A DNA stretch of 64,000 bases from Mangifera indica (GCF_011075055.1 NC_058137.1:29187463-29251462); one strand, 5' to 3'. Counted from the stretch's first letter, positions 30,849 to 42,801 are shown. The notes: a model not told the origin generated them from the sequence alone. A program made the numbers and translations.

Positions 30849-33638
30849 ATGGCGGGAGCAGTGAACCCCGCTGCAGTAATCAGCTTGTGTAAACTGGTCG
30901 CTGAGGAAATCAAGTTCTTGGGAAGTGTTGGAAATAAAGTTAAAGAAATCGAAAAAGAATTCAACACCATCTCATCTTTCTTAACGGATGCAGATGCAAG
31001 AGCAGCAGCTGAAGAAGGACAAAGTAGTAATCGAGTTGTCACGACCTGGGTTCAACAAGTGAGGGAAGAAGCTTATCGTATTGAAGATGTCCTGTCAAAG
31101 TACTCGTACCGTGCGGCAAAACTTCCCGATCGTGGCGGTTGCATTGCTGCTGTCTTTTGGAAGCTCTGGCGTTTCGTGGAGGAGGCAATCCTGAGCCATG
31201 CAATCGTCTCGGAGATAGATGCTATCCAGTCATCGCTTGCTAAAATACAAAATGATGGCAAAAGCTTTAACTTCCAGTGTATAGAACCAGGGTCAAGCGG
31301 TGGAAGCAGAAGTGTTGCACCACATGACTCTCGAATTGGGTCTTTTTTCATCGACGATGCTGAGTTTGTCGATGATGGGTCAACCAGAACGGAATTGATC
31401 AATTTGTTGGTGAACGGAACTGCCAAACGCTCAGTGATTGTGCTGGCGGGCGAAGGAGGGCTAGGCAAGACCGTTCTTGCTGGTAAAATCTATCATAATG
31501 AAGCTGTGGGAAAGCATTTCAATCGTCAGATTTTGGTCACAGTCGGGAAAGAATACAACAAGAAGAATCTGCTACGGTTAATCAAACAGGAGTTCGACAA
31601 GCTAAAAGGGATCATGCCAACCAAGAAAGAGACAATGGAAGAAGAGATAGATATGATAAAATATCTGAGGGAGAGCTTGAATGACGAGCGTTACTTGATT
31701 TTTTTCGATGACGTATGGAAAGTTGAATTCTGGGAAGATGTAAAGCCTGTTTTACCTGAAAATGACAAAGGCAGCAGGATTCTGATCACCACCCGGAACA
31801 AGGGCGTGGCTGACTATGCAAAATCTTCATCCATCTGTCATTTCCACATGCTGCAACCTTTGCCTACTTACACGGCAATGCAACTTTTTTGCAAAAAGGC
31901 ATTCGGGTCTGAGAAGAATTGTCCCCAAGCTTTGTGGGGATTGTCCTATGAAATCGTTCTGAAATGTGGTTGTGTACCGTTGGCAATAGTTGCTGTAGGT
32001 GGTATACTCTCAAACAAGAACCATCTTCCCCATGAATGGAAAAAGTTACTTGATGGCATGGGCTCAAGGTTAGAAAGCGATCCCCATCTAAGACTTTGCA
32101 GCAGGGTTTTATGTGAAAGCTATTACGATCTTCCTCTCCACCTCAAATCCTGTTTCTTGTACTTTGGCTTGTTTCCAGAGAACTCGATAATTCCGACAGA
32201 GGATCTCTTTGACTTGTGGATAGCTGAGGGCTTAGTCCCGTGTAACAACGACTCCCCACCCGAACAAGTTGCAGAAGATTACTTGCATCAACTCATCGAT
32301 CGAAGTTTGGTTCAAGTTACTTGTCGAAATGTTGCCGGACTGGTTGAAAGCTGTAGGGTTCAAGAGTTTATGCGTGAGATCATCGTCAAAAAGTCTAGAG
32401 AATTGAATTTCTGTCAAGCTCTAGACGGAAAAGACTTGAGCCATTGCAATGGAAGTCGACGCATTTCAATATGCGGAAGTGGTGAGAATATTTTAAAGAT
32501 TATCAAGGATTCAGAACAGGTTCGTTCACTTCAACTCTTCAATATAGACAGCTTGCCAGAGTCTTTCATGGCCGCAATTGTTCCAAATTTCAAGCTAATT
32601 AAAGTCCTGGGATTTCATAATGTTGCTCTAGATCGTCTTCCGAATGATTTGGGGAAGCTATTCTATCTACGCTACTTGAGTTTGGCATGTACAAATGTGA
32701 AAGAGCTTCCCAAGTCCATAGGCATGCTTATCAATCTAGACACCCTGGATTTGCGCTGGTCCAAAGTCAGAGATCTTCCGGTTGAGATCAAGAATCTGAA
32801 AAAATTACGATGTCTATATGCTGACAAAGATGGAGTCAAAATACACAAGGGTCTTGGAGCATTGAAAGGCCTGCAAAAGCTACTTTATTTGATCTCAGAT
32901 TCCAGGGTGATTAACAACAAGCTTAAGAAGCTGATGCAGTTGAGAAAGTTGGGCGTGAATCTTCCAAATGGTGATGTGAAGGATCTGTTCGACAAGGTTT
33001 CGAATTTGGAACACCTTACGCATCTGATGGTAAGAACAGAAAGTAACGAAATTATCGATACACAACAGTTGGCTCGTCCTTCTCTATTGCTTCAGCGTTT
33101 CAAATTAAAGGCCAACATTACCAAGCTGCCAGGCTGGATTTTTGAACTCCAGAATTTAATCTCTGTGGGCTTGTCATCCACCGACTCATCATTCAACATT
33201 TCCATGGCTGAAATTCAAGCTCTGCCTCATCTATTGAGGCTCAATTTACATTGGAAGCACTGTGAGGAATTGAATTTTGAACAGGGTTGGTTTCCGAAAC
33301 TTCAGAGGTTGCATCTTGAAGATTTTGAGCAGTTGAAATTGGTGACGGTAGAAAAAGGAGCAATGATTAATCTTAGAGAGCTGGAAATGGGTCCATGCCC
33401 ACTGTTGAAGGAGATTCCCGGAATTGAGCATCTGACAAACCTCAAGACTCTTACGTTTGTGAAGATGCTGAAAGAAGCTTATTGTATGATAACGAGCGGG
33501 AAATGGGAGCAGGTTGCTAAACACATACCAGAAATATATGTTACAGATCATTATAACTACTTTTACACAGACAAGTTTCTTAAATTCCAGACGCCCGAAA
33601 CTGTTGATCAGTTCATTCAAACATACAACGTGAGGTAA
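30849..33638 (+). CDS. CC-NB-LRR disease resistance protein, second subtype, intact frame
   Basis: Single exon, 929 residues, start in GCAGCCATGGCGG. The CC domain has REEAYRIEDVLSKY at 72-85. NB-ARC: P-loop GEGGLGKTV 201-209, kinase-2 YLIFFDDVW 282-290, RNBS-B GSRILITTRN 308-317, GCVPLAI 374-380 (GLPLAI in most relatives), RNBS-D CFLYFGLFPE 435-444. At the MHD position it reads VQEFMRE (504-510), so both the His and the Asp are replaced. LRRs extend from about 555 to 900, including LPKSIGMLINLDTLDLR and LPVEIKNLKKLRCL. It is related to, but clearly diverged from, the minus-strand CNLs and lies on the opposite strand. The frame is intact over 2.8 kb. The altered MHD suggests changed nucleotide switching or constitutive signalling. 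Confidence 0.95.
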   Translation: MAGAVNPAAVISLCKLVAEEIKFLGSVGNKVKEIEKEFNTISSFLTDADARAAAEEGQSSNRVVTTWVQQVREEAYRIEDVLSKYSYRAAKLPDRGGCIAAVFWKLWRFVEEAILSHAIVSEIDAIQSSLAKIQNDGKSFNFQCIEPGSSGGSRSVAPHDSRIGSFFIDDAEFVDDGSTRTELINLLVNGTAKRSVIVLAGEGGLGKTVLAGKIYHNEAVGKHFNRQILVTVGKEYNKKNLLRLIKQEFDKLKGIMPTKKETMEEEIDMIKYLRESLNDERYLIFFDDVWKVEFWEDVKPVLPENDKGSRILITTRNKGVADYAKSSSICHFHMLQPLPTYTAMQLFCKKAFGSEKNCPQALWGLSYEIVLKCGCVPLAIVAVGGILSNKNHLPHEWKKLLDGMGSRLESDPHLRLCSRVLCESYYDLPLHLKSCFLYFGLFPENSIIPTEDLFDLWIAEGLVPCNNDSPPEQVAEDYLHQLIDRSLVQVTCRNVAGLVESCRVQEFMREIIVKKSRELNFCQALDGKDLSHCNGSRRISICGSGENILKIIKDSEQVRSLQLFNIDSLPESFMAAIVPNFKLIKVLGFHNVALDRLPNDLGKLFYLRYLSLACTNVKELPKSIGMLINLDTLDLRWSKVRDLPVEIKNLKKLRCLYADKDGVKIHKGLGALKGLQKLLYLISDSRVINNKLKKLMQLRKLGVNLPNGDVKDLFDKVSNLEHLTHLMVRTESNEIIDTQQLARPSLLLQRFKLKANITKLPGWIFELQNLISVGLSSTDSSFNISMAEIQALPHLLRLNLHWKHCEELNFEQGWFPKLQRLHLEDFEQLKLVTVEKGAMINLRELEMGPCPLLKEIPGIEHLTNLKTLTFVKMLKEAYCMITSGKWEQVAKHIPEIYVTDHYNYFYTDKFLKFQTPETVDQFIQTYNVR

Positions 33639-33694
33639 CACAGGTCTTTTCTTAATTTTTTTTTTTTTTTTGGTAAATAGGTAACACAGGTCTT
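33633..33694. repeat. 16-bp direct repeat around a poly(T) insert at the CNL stop codon
   Basis: AGGTAACACAGGTCTT occurs at 33633-33648 (its TAA is the CNL stop) and again at 33679-33694. Between them are about 30 bp, mainly a T run. The arrangement looks like a target-site duplication around a severely shortened retroposon in antisense orientation (poly-A tail only). Confidence 0.75.
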
Positions 33695-34984
33695 CCCTTC
33701 TCCATTTATAATTTTCCCCGAATTTTTCATTCAACTATTAATTTAGCTGACTGATATATTTTCTTCTGTTGCCATGAATAGATGAAGTATGATGCCGATG
33801 AATCTATGTTTTCCAGGGATCAGTCGGAATGCCTTGACGTGTAATGTCTACTCGCTATGTCCATATTGTGAAGTCTGTCAGTAGTTTTCATAATCCGTCT
33901 AAATAAATGTGGCTGCTGTTGTTGCCACTGTTAATTTATATGTATGTGTGTACACAGTTTAATAATACTTGGGTTACCATATATATATAGAAGGTTTTTT
34001 CTATTTGACTTGAAGTTGGGGGACATGGTTGAAATGCCAATAAATGGGGAGGTCCGAAAGTTTGAAAAATGAAATTACAGAGAAAACTGCTACGGCAAAA
34101 TATCCTGATTTCGGGCACTACCTGACCAGTAGTTTCCAAAAAACAAATAATCTAACCAAAACACGTGCCAATCTTGGGTTAACTAACTTGATTTGATTAT
34201 TAGTTAAAATTTGTTACTATAGAAGCCCAATGACACAATCTGGTTGATGTGTCATGGACCATAAGCCCCAGCATGGGCCGAACATTTTAAAAGACGTAGA
34301 GCAAAAGAACATAAAAAAGCAGGTCAATGTAAAGATTAAAAAAAAAAAAAAAGAAAAAGGATTTGTAGAGGTTGAAGAAAACAAGTAATCAAGTGACAGA
34401 CAGGCTGATAAATTAACATCGGAGAAAGGTTGTTGCGTGGTTAGGTTGAAGTTGAAAGTAGGTCAATGTAAATTAATATTAAAGTGATATCATATATATA
34501 TATCCAGTGTTAGATGACAAAGGCACTCCACTAATGGCCTTTTTAAGTTATAAATTTTCCATTAAGGGAGGTTACAGTATATATTAGTACCTTCAAGGAA
34601 GACATAATATTATCCAAACCAAGAAAACATTCTGCTGTCCCTCCCCCTCCCCACCCAGTGATTTTCATGATGCATTCAGTTGATTCACTACCAGGGTTTG
34701 AACAATCCTCTCCCAATTCAGGATAAATCTTAAATTTAATCAAACTAGCTACTAAAATAAAATGATAAAGAATGGAAAACTTGCAAGAACATGATAAATA
34801 ATTTATTAATGTAGTAGTATAAATAAATGCTGCTATCACGTGTCCCAATGGGCATCTATTGCAACCACCATTCCAACTTTGAGAGGTATGGCGACCCAAA
34901 TGTCTGCAACACTTGAGAATTCTTGTTTTACGGTCCAAGTTAGGCAGGCAGCCTACTTACTTATTATATCAAATTGTTCTACAG
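33695..34984. other. Region downstream of plus-strand CNL
   Basis: 3' UTR of the CNL and AT-rich intergenic DNA. Short frames (for example 34543-34938 reverse) show no domain. No gene is seen. Confidence 0.45.
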
Positions 34985-37545
34985 TATTAGTTAAATAAAG
35001 TTGTATGGAGGGAGTTTGGAAAAAAACACAAGAATGAAGCATTAAAAAGCTGACCCTCAGCGGTTTGGTGTGCGAGTGAGAGCCCACAGATTTCTGAATC
35101 CATACATAGTGCGGAAATTAATGCAGCACTAGCAAAAACAGGAAATACATTATATTATTATTATTATTATCTCATTATAAACAAAATTCATCTACTTGTG
35201 TATATATAATAATAATAATAATAGTAATAATAATATGCTACTATATTCATACTATAACGAGAAATTAAAACTAAAGAGTGAAAGTTGATCTAAAATTTGA
35301 ACGGCTAGGATGAAAAGGAGTGCCTTTTTAACGTGTAACTTGCAATCTCAGAATGCTAAATGGGATTCTGCACTTCAATTCAATGTTCTTGTTGTCAACT
35401 TGAATATCATGTATTTTTAAACCTAAGATTCCATTCCCCACAATCCCATTCTATTTGCTTTTAATTATATATTCCTCTAATCTTTTATTGCGCCCTTTAT
35501 TTTTCTTACTAATTACTAATTATTCTTGTTCATCTTTTAGATGCAAGTTGTGTGTAGAGAATTTAAGAATATATTTTAATTAAGTTTAATTATTTTATTT
35601 TTTAATAATATTGTTCATCATTTAATGATATCATTGATAATTCTATTGATAACCTTAAAATGATTTAATTCAATTCAACTTAAATTTGTCATTATTATTT
35701 CTATTATTTGTTTTATTTAGTAAAATATATATATAGATAGAATATTTTAATTCAACTTTTTGTTTTTCAAAACAAAGAATACAATTTTTTTTTTTTTTTT
35801 TTTACTATTTTGTCATTTGTTTGCCTCACAAACAATTTTGGTATTACAAGGTGTCTCATAAGAAAGGAGTAGATAATAAATTTATATTAATTAGAAATCC
35901 TTATCTTATATTTGATATGAGATTTTTAAGGTCAACATTATTGATATTGTCTTAAATATATAAACTATTTAAAGTCTTAAAATATTATTAACTTTGATCT
36001 CTTACGATTTTTTACTTAAAAAGCACTTGATGTGATGATGTAAAATTTTTTGTATTAACAAAAATAAAAAATTGAAAATTACGAAATCCAATTTTCTTGA
36101 ATATCTTTTTTCAAAAAAAGTAAAATATAAAATACAAGAACAAACACCACCTTAATATTATTCTTATAATGGGTGAGTTGATTACTTCATGAAGAAAAGA
36201 ATAATACTTCCCATCCCATGGAATGGATAAAATAAAAGCATTAGGTTTCAGGTCTTTTTCTTTTTCTTTTTGGGTCATGATAATAAATCTTTTTTTTTTA
36301 AATCAACATCTACAAGAAAAAACCACCCACCATTGGAGTTTGGCATAAAACCATTGAAATTTACTGAATGCTTACAAATTCTATGCATGAATCATCTTTT
36401 GAAAGCAATTTCTATTATTAATCAACTTCTTAATTAGATTAAAAAAAATAGAGTAAAATACAATTTTTGACCCAAGGTTTCACAAAATCATAATTCTTAG
36501 CTTTTGATTTTTTTTTTAAGAAATAACAATATTTGAAACTATCAAACATCACTTTTATCAATAAAATAGACCGAATTTAGTTTTTTTAAATTAAAATTGA
36601 AAAAATTGAATTTTCTGTATTAAAAAGACCAAACTTTCAAAATTTTCTAATTGATGGAAGAAACTTTTCTATTAAAATTATTAAACTAATTATCTTATTT
36701 TTAAAACCGAATAAAATAAATAATTTTAATTATGTTCGTTCATTATTTTCAATAAGTTAAATGAAAAATATGAAAGTCCAATTTTTTTAATAAAAAAACC
36801 GAAAGTTTAATCTTTTTAATAAAAAAAAGTTTAGTATATTCATGTGTTATTATTAAACTATCAATAAAACTATGTATACCTATTTTGTATAAATAAATAG
36901 ATACACATTTGATGTATATCATCAAATGAGTAAATAATTTTGAATTAAAAATAAAGTGATACTTAATCACATGATGATACATTATATATATACCAAAAAA
37001 TAAGTACACATAGTATTACTTTTTTTTATTATTAAAGTCATTTCAACTTCCACCATTTGCAGGACTACACTTGAAAAATATATTCCCATTTTTATTATTA
37101 ACTCCCAACCCAATGCAAAAGCCAATAATCAATTCTAATTTTCATACCTACAAACTTTATGTCACAATTTTACTTTGACAAGTTCAATAATCAATTTCGA
37201 ATTTACCATAATACTCTTTTTAACAACCAACCATAAATAATAAATAATTTTAATTATTTCTCTAATCAATTAAAAATTTATTTTGTTGGCTTAAGTTAAG
37301 AAATGGGTAGAAGCAAATCCAAGAGTGAGTCTAAGGAAAAGCACAAAGAGAAATAAGAAGCAATTAAGGTGAATCTTTCATTAATTGATAGAAAGAAACA
37401 ATCAAACCCACAAAGCCTCAAAGGCATAGATGCTTTACTTCCAAGCACCAAAAACACACAAAACAGAAAAGAACACTTTCTCTTTTCAAAGTTAAAGGGT
37501 GAATTCAAATCAACGAGTTCAAACTAACTATTTAGGATTTAAATT
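34985..37545 (-). repeat. Inverted segment B (partner of 23.6-25.7 kb)
   Basis: Read in reverse, the blocks come in the same order as segment A plus repeat R: 37545-37070 matches 23597-24050, 36205-36090 and 35530-35235 match 24215-24640, and 35100-34990 matches 25590-25710. Copy B has extra DNA at 35530-36090 and at 36205-37070; the latter contains a MITE at 36866-37018. Copy A has its own extra DNA at 24661-25569. The two copies face each other across the plus-strand CNL. Confidence 0.8.
36866..37018. mobile_element. MITE, copy 1
   Basis: An AT-rich hairpin-type element with outer motifs CTATGTATAC and GTACACATAG. Its arms carry GATGTATATCATCAAATGAGT and, inverted, the TCACATGATGATACATTATA motif, around a core TTTTGAATTAAAAATAAA. 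The same family occurs at about 54436-54592. It is nested in segment B. Confidence 0.7.
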
Positions 37546-38321
37546 AAATTTAAACTAACCAATATAGATGAAATTAATTTTATAATCACTTTACCAGATA
37601 AATCTTAAACTATCTCTTAAGCATTGTTTATACTCTTTTAGTAACAAATATTTTAATATAATTTTTTTTTTTTTTATAACAAGGAAAACTTACTTGAACA
37701 AAACTACCCACATAAGTTAAAAGTTTTATATTAAAATGTTACTAAACCGGATTAAAACTCTTGATCTCATACATAAGAATGTCACTAATACTATTTACAT
37801 GAATCTTATTGGACACAAGAACTCTCTGATCATTGAGAAAAAAACAAAACATAAAGACATCACTGAAATCTCCATTAAGAATAATTAATTCTGGTATAAA
37901 ATCTCCTGTTTTAGTGTAGCGTAAGCCAACTACCTTCACCAAATCTCTTTCACCTCACTTGTCCTTCTCTTTCTCCTTATCTTTTCATATCTCGTCTGCT
38001 GGACAAGCCATCATTCTGCAGCTTCAATGGCGTAAAGCAACACCAAAACCCTTATCCTTGCGTGCCCGGAAACAACAAAATAAACAAACAACACCTTCTA
38101 AAACACAATCCTATTTATTTTCTGCGTTGTGGGATCGTTTTGGAAGGCTGAAAACAGTGTGAAGATTGTGTTGTTTGGTGGGTTTTTCGTTTTTTGTGTA
38201 TTTATGTTTATGAAGATAGGAAAATTCATACAAAGCAAACCTGGGAAAGGCCGGAGAGTATTTTCTGGAAGGAATATTTGATTGCATCCATGAGATCACG
38301 ACGGCTCTGGCTTTCGCTAGG
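37546..38321. other. Promoter and leader region of BTB gene
   Basis: AT-rich upstream DNA followed from about 37930 by C/T-rich leader-like sequence. Short frames such as 37959-38162 have no recognisable features. A 5' UTR intron is possible. An ATG at 38290 opens only an 11-codon frame that ends at the main ATG region (GGATGA), so it could act as a small upstream frame. Confidence 0.5.
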
Positions 38322-39580
38322 ATGAGCGAGTCCGCATATAAGGTTGAAACCACGTCGCGTCTTGCTCAATGGCGGATAGACAACTTGGCTTCTTGTACTT
38401 ACCGCAAGTCAGATCCTTTCAAGATCGGCAAGTGGAACTGGTAAGTGCGCAAAGCTCCTCCGTTTTGCCCTGTTTTTTATAAATTCCAGTCTTTTGATTT
38501 TGTGCTTTCGGTGAATTGAAGGCATTTATCAGTGGAGAAGAACAAGATGTTGTTTGTGAAATTGTATCCTGAAATATCAAATTTAAATAGAGATAATCCC
38601 CCAATTGCTTCTTTCATTATTCGAGTTGTTTGTTCTGTTGGGGATCGAAAGTCTCTGGCTCATCCAGGTAAAAATTTTAATCAATATAAAGTTGAATTTT
38701 GTTTTTTTCTATTCATTGAGAATGTGCCCATGTGATAAATTGTTTGTTGAATTTCTCGTCTTTCTTTTTCAGAGATTACAGACAAGAAGCTCAAGAGCAA
38801 CGACGATTTTGTTTGGGCAATTGAGGTTCCCTTGACTGGAAAATTCATCATTGACGTCGAATTTCTTGACTTGAAGATTGTACCTCCAGGAGTATGCATC
38901 TTCTCCCAGATATTCTAATTGTGTTGAATTTTATAATTAGTACTGAAATTTTATGGTGAGTTGTGTAAAATATGCAGGGTGGAGAGCCTTGCACTATTTG
39001 GGCTGAAGGATTCTCTGGAAAGCTATCAAATGCAACTGCACTTGCATCGCTGGGTCGAATGTTGAGGGAGAATATCCACACAGACATCATTATTAATGCT
39101 TCTGATGGAAGTATTGGAGCTCATCGTGCGGTTCTTGCTGCGCGATCGCCTGTTTTTCGCAGCATGTTTTCTCACGATCTGAAAGAGAAAGAGCTCTCAA
39201 CCATTAACATCTCCGACATGTCGATTGAAGTGTGTCAAGCTTTTCTCAGTTATATTTATGGGAGTATTGAACATGAGGATTTTCTCGCCCACCGACTGGC
39301 ACTTCTTCGCGCAGCTGATAAGTATGACATGTCTGACTTAAAAGAGGCTTGTCATGACAGTCTCATGGAAGACATTGATGGAAAGAACGTGCTTGAGAGA
39401 CTGCAGAATGCATCTCTATATGGATTGCCGAAACTGAAGAGCAGCTGCATGCGGTATCTGGTGAAGTTTGGCAAGATATATGATATTCAAGACGAGTTCA
39501 ATGCGTTCTTGCAGTGTGCAGATAGGGAGCTTATAGCTGAAGTCTTTCATGAAGTTCTCAATGCCTGGAAAGGTTTCTGA
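38322..39580 (+). CDS. BTB/POZ domain protein (At1g21780-like, CUL3 adaptor type)
   Basis: Four exons: 38322-38440, 38522-38667, 38773-38891 and 38978-39580, giving 328 residues, close to the Arabidopsis relative. The N-terminal half (MSESAYKVETTSRLAQWRI, then KIGKWNWHLSVEKNKMLFVK, FIIRVVCSVG) is MATH-like. The BTB/POZ domain follows at about residues 160-265 (HTDIIINASDGSIGAHRAVL, RSPVFRSMF, LSYIYG), then a BACK-like tail (YDIQDEFNAFLQCADRELIA). Proteins of this type bind CULLIN3 through BTB and bring substrates for ubiquitination. The substrate here is unknown. Splice phases 2, 1 and 0 fit with no frame conflict. The first intron interrupts a Trp codon of KWNW. It appears functional. Confidence 0.93.
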
Positions 39581-40953
39581 AGTTCGGCCCACAAAAGAAA
39601 AAGAGAAACTAGTTTGTGTGTTCGCAATTGCATATCCAAATATGTCCATGAAAATGGATTGTTAGATAATTTTAGTGTGCAGGATTTGTTGGCAAGAAGT
39701 TGATTCTTTGTTCAGATGGAATTTGTTAATGTACATAAACATATTGGCTTCCATGGCATAGACTTATGAATTGTAATGATCAAATTTAATTGGAATGGAT
39801 TTGATTTGAAATATAGTGCTTGGCTATCTGTAGAGCTTATGCTTAAAAACCAAATTGCTGGTGCCAACTCTGAATTGTGAAATCAAGATTTGAGCCATTT
39901 GACATTGAAGCAGAAACCGGCAGAATTCAACAAATGGGCAAAGAAAGAAAAGCACATATAAGTTATTATGCAACAGAAGTCAGATTTCATACTGGTTCAT
40001 CTTGAAAAAGACTGAATTTCAAAGTACTGTAAAAACATAATTTTCAATAACTGGGAATTCAACGTTATCAATTGCAGAATTGCTATCAGGTATATAAAAA
40101 TTCCTGAAAGACAAGGAAGGAGATATAAAAAGAGGCAACTAATGTATACATAAAAAACCAAAACGAGTTTTCAGCAGTGCTTGGCTTTCCTAAGATAGTT
40201 CAATGTAAAATTTTCTTTTTTATGAAATCAGTAAAGCAAACAATCACTAACAAATTAATATAAACAGTAAAGAGGAACAACACATAATTTATCCTGGCTT
40301 CAATATCAACTTACCTATAACCTATGGCTCCTTACAATGAGTGTATTTGATAATGGATTTAAAACCAGTGTAGACAAAATGGCTACCGATTCCAACAGTC
40401 AATGAAAATGGCAGAATTTACCAAATACAAGGCATGAAGCTCTGCAGGAAACTCCCATATAATCAAATACAAAAAAAACAAGAAGAGAGAGAGAGAGACT
40501 AGATTACAGATAAAACTATGCATGAGACCAGATTACAGATAAAACTATACATGAATAACTATGCAACATATAAAAAGCTACCATTGTACAAAGAAAAATG
40601 AACTGACCTATATGAGGAAATCTCTGTAATTCTTGAATCTCATTTTGATGAACAAGCCGCGTAAATGGAAGATGGAAGGAAGAGGAACTTGGCTGTTGGA
40701 ATAAGAATATCGAGGGAATATTATTAGAATCTCATGAATATCAGTACTGTTATAGACTTTTTCTTCTGCCCTTCTGGAAAGTGCTCAGCCCCAAGCCCCA
40801 AATATGAAGTATTCAACCAATCCAAGCCCAAGTTCGACTTACGGAAGGCAATTGGTGAGGGCGGCTCCCCAGAAATGAAACGACAGTACCAATGCCCACC
40901 TTGATCCCCCGGTTGTTAAAATGATCAAAATCAATTGCCTAGGTGGGAACTTT
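39581..40953. other. BTB gene 3' UTR and intergenic DNA
   Basis: Non-coding. Near 40482-40497 there is a short GA run. A roughly 30-bp unit starting AGATTACAGATAAAACTAT is repeated in tandem at 40501 and 40531. A 5-bp target duplication ACTTT (40949-40953) borders the solo LTR that follows. No gene is seen. Confidence 0.5.
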
Positions 40954-42302
40954 TGATAAGGCCAATAATTGTTACTATTTTGATTTATAATTCCCTTGTG
41001 TTGTGTGGAAATTTGATTCAATCTAATAAAGTTACTTATTTTTTTGCATTTAGGAATCTTTGAGCATTTTTGAAGTAAGTTGGGCCAAAAAGAGGAAAAA
41101 CTGGAGCAGATCTATTAAACTGAAAATTTCGTGATGCTGATTAGGCGTGGGCACGTGAAAGACGAAAACAGAATACGAAAATAAAATCTGGACGTCCAGA
41201 TCTGTTGCAAGGGTCTACTAAATATCAAGATTTGCTTCCTAGAAAAGAGATAATTACCAGTTGGAAAAGAAGATTAATTGAGATGGATAAGGAATGATAT
41301 TTTTAGAGGAAGGATATACATTAAAGATACATATCTTTTTCTTTCTTTTTGGGAAGATATGCATCACTTTGCTTGATTGGATTAGGAGATTAGGATTAAC
41401 TCTCAATTTCCAGATTTTTAGTAGGAAGACAATATATATACTCTTATTTTTATTTGAGAATGATCAACCATTGTACTTAGAGAATTAGAGAGAAAAACAT
41501 GGTTTACAGTGGTTGAATAATTTCTCTTAGTTGAAGGGATCTGAAACCATGGAACTACAATGATTGTGAGATTTATTTTTGTTCTTTAATGCATCTTTTT
41601 GATTATTTGAGTATTGATTATCTTTCTGAATTATTTGTTATTGATTGTGTTGGTTGATTTCTAAGGCACGCGATTAGTTTATCAATTAATATAATCTACG
41701 GCTAGTTTAGGTGCTGAATCCGTAATTGTTCAATCCATCTAATCAAAGTGGTGACTAGGTTTATCGTTTGCTGCGTCAGAAACTATAAATCCTAGGAAAA
41801 TAATCAACTGGATTAAATGCAACGTCGTACGATTGTGTTGTCTTGCTTTGTTGGTCTTTCTAAATCGTAATGCTATTGTTTAATTAAATTCGAGATCGTA
41901 TCCGAATTATTAATCAATAAGGGTTAATTGGAATACATGTTTTTGGTTAACTAATCGTAAGGAATGACAGATTAATTTAATACCACAACGAATATTTGAA
42001 TAATTAATTTGATATTTTGTTTCAATGATCGATCGTAGTTCCAATGGTGGATGTGACCGAAGACCAAGGTTTGTTAAATTGATTTATTCCTTTTAGATTA
42101 TTTTACTGAATTTTTATTTAGTGTTTTCCATTATAATTTGCATTCACTTCAAAACCCCCCTTTATTTATTTGTTTCGATTTATTTGTGACGACATACTAA
42201 TCAAAACTCTTCGAGGAAACGATCCCTACTTTCCTTTACTATATTTTTGTTACAGGAATTTAAGATTTAATTTGGGTGTCAACGACAGCATGTACCAACT
42301 TT
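40949..42302 (+). mobile_element. Solo LTR of a Ty3/gypsy-like retrotransposon
   Basis: The LTR is 40954-42297 (1344 bp). It starts TGATAAGGCC, ends ATGTACCA, and is flanked by the exact 5-bp duplication ACTTT at 40949-40953 and 42298-42302. The 3' part (CTTCGAGGAAACGATCCCTA, then GGGTGTCAACGACA) is typical of the end of long plant gypsy LTRs of the Tat/Athila kind. No internal region is left, so unequal recombination between two LTRs removed it. Orientation is taken from that 3' motif. Short frames inside (41294-41488, 42170-42382) are not genes. Confidence 0.85.
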
Positions 42303-42801
42303 CAGTCATTTTGTCTCTAAAATTGGTAGTCCATGTTAGCATTTTCCCAAATATTAGTGAAACTGACAGACATTGTAACTGAACATTTACCGCATATCTG
42401 GCAGATATATATACATATTCTTCAGTGCAAATTGAAATTTTGTATTGAAGCACTGAACCTTTGTACCAAACTGTAAATTGATATTGCATTCATGTACAAC
42501 AACTTATGGCAGAATTCTATCCCTATACTCAAGCATGAAATGATTTTTCTTTTTCTTTTTCTTTTGGGGCATGGCCTCATTGTAATTGCACAAAAAGCAT
42601 TGAGAAAGAACAAATAACCAAAATTATCAAGAGATTAACACCAGTGCGTTCAACTTATCATTTCAATGAAATGAATGCTAGTGGGTATAGACAGTTAAAA
42701 TGGAATTTGTCATTCCAGTCTTAATTTAATTTTTTTTTTTTAAATGAGTAATTAAGTTTTTTGAGAAACTGTAATCTATAAATGACAATTTCCACAGCTA
42801 T
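42303..42801. other. DDI1 3' UTR and flank
   Basis: Non-coding DNA between the solo LTR and the DDI1 stop codon (42804-42802). It should contain the DDI1 3' UTR. Nothing else is seen. Confidence 0.5.

Noticed and set aside
30758..31468. Reverse frames over the start of the plus-strand CNL
   Set aside because: Antisense shadows of the CC and P-loop coding region.
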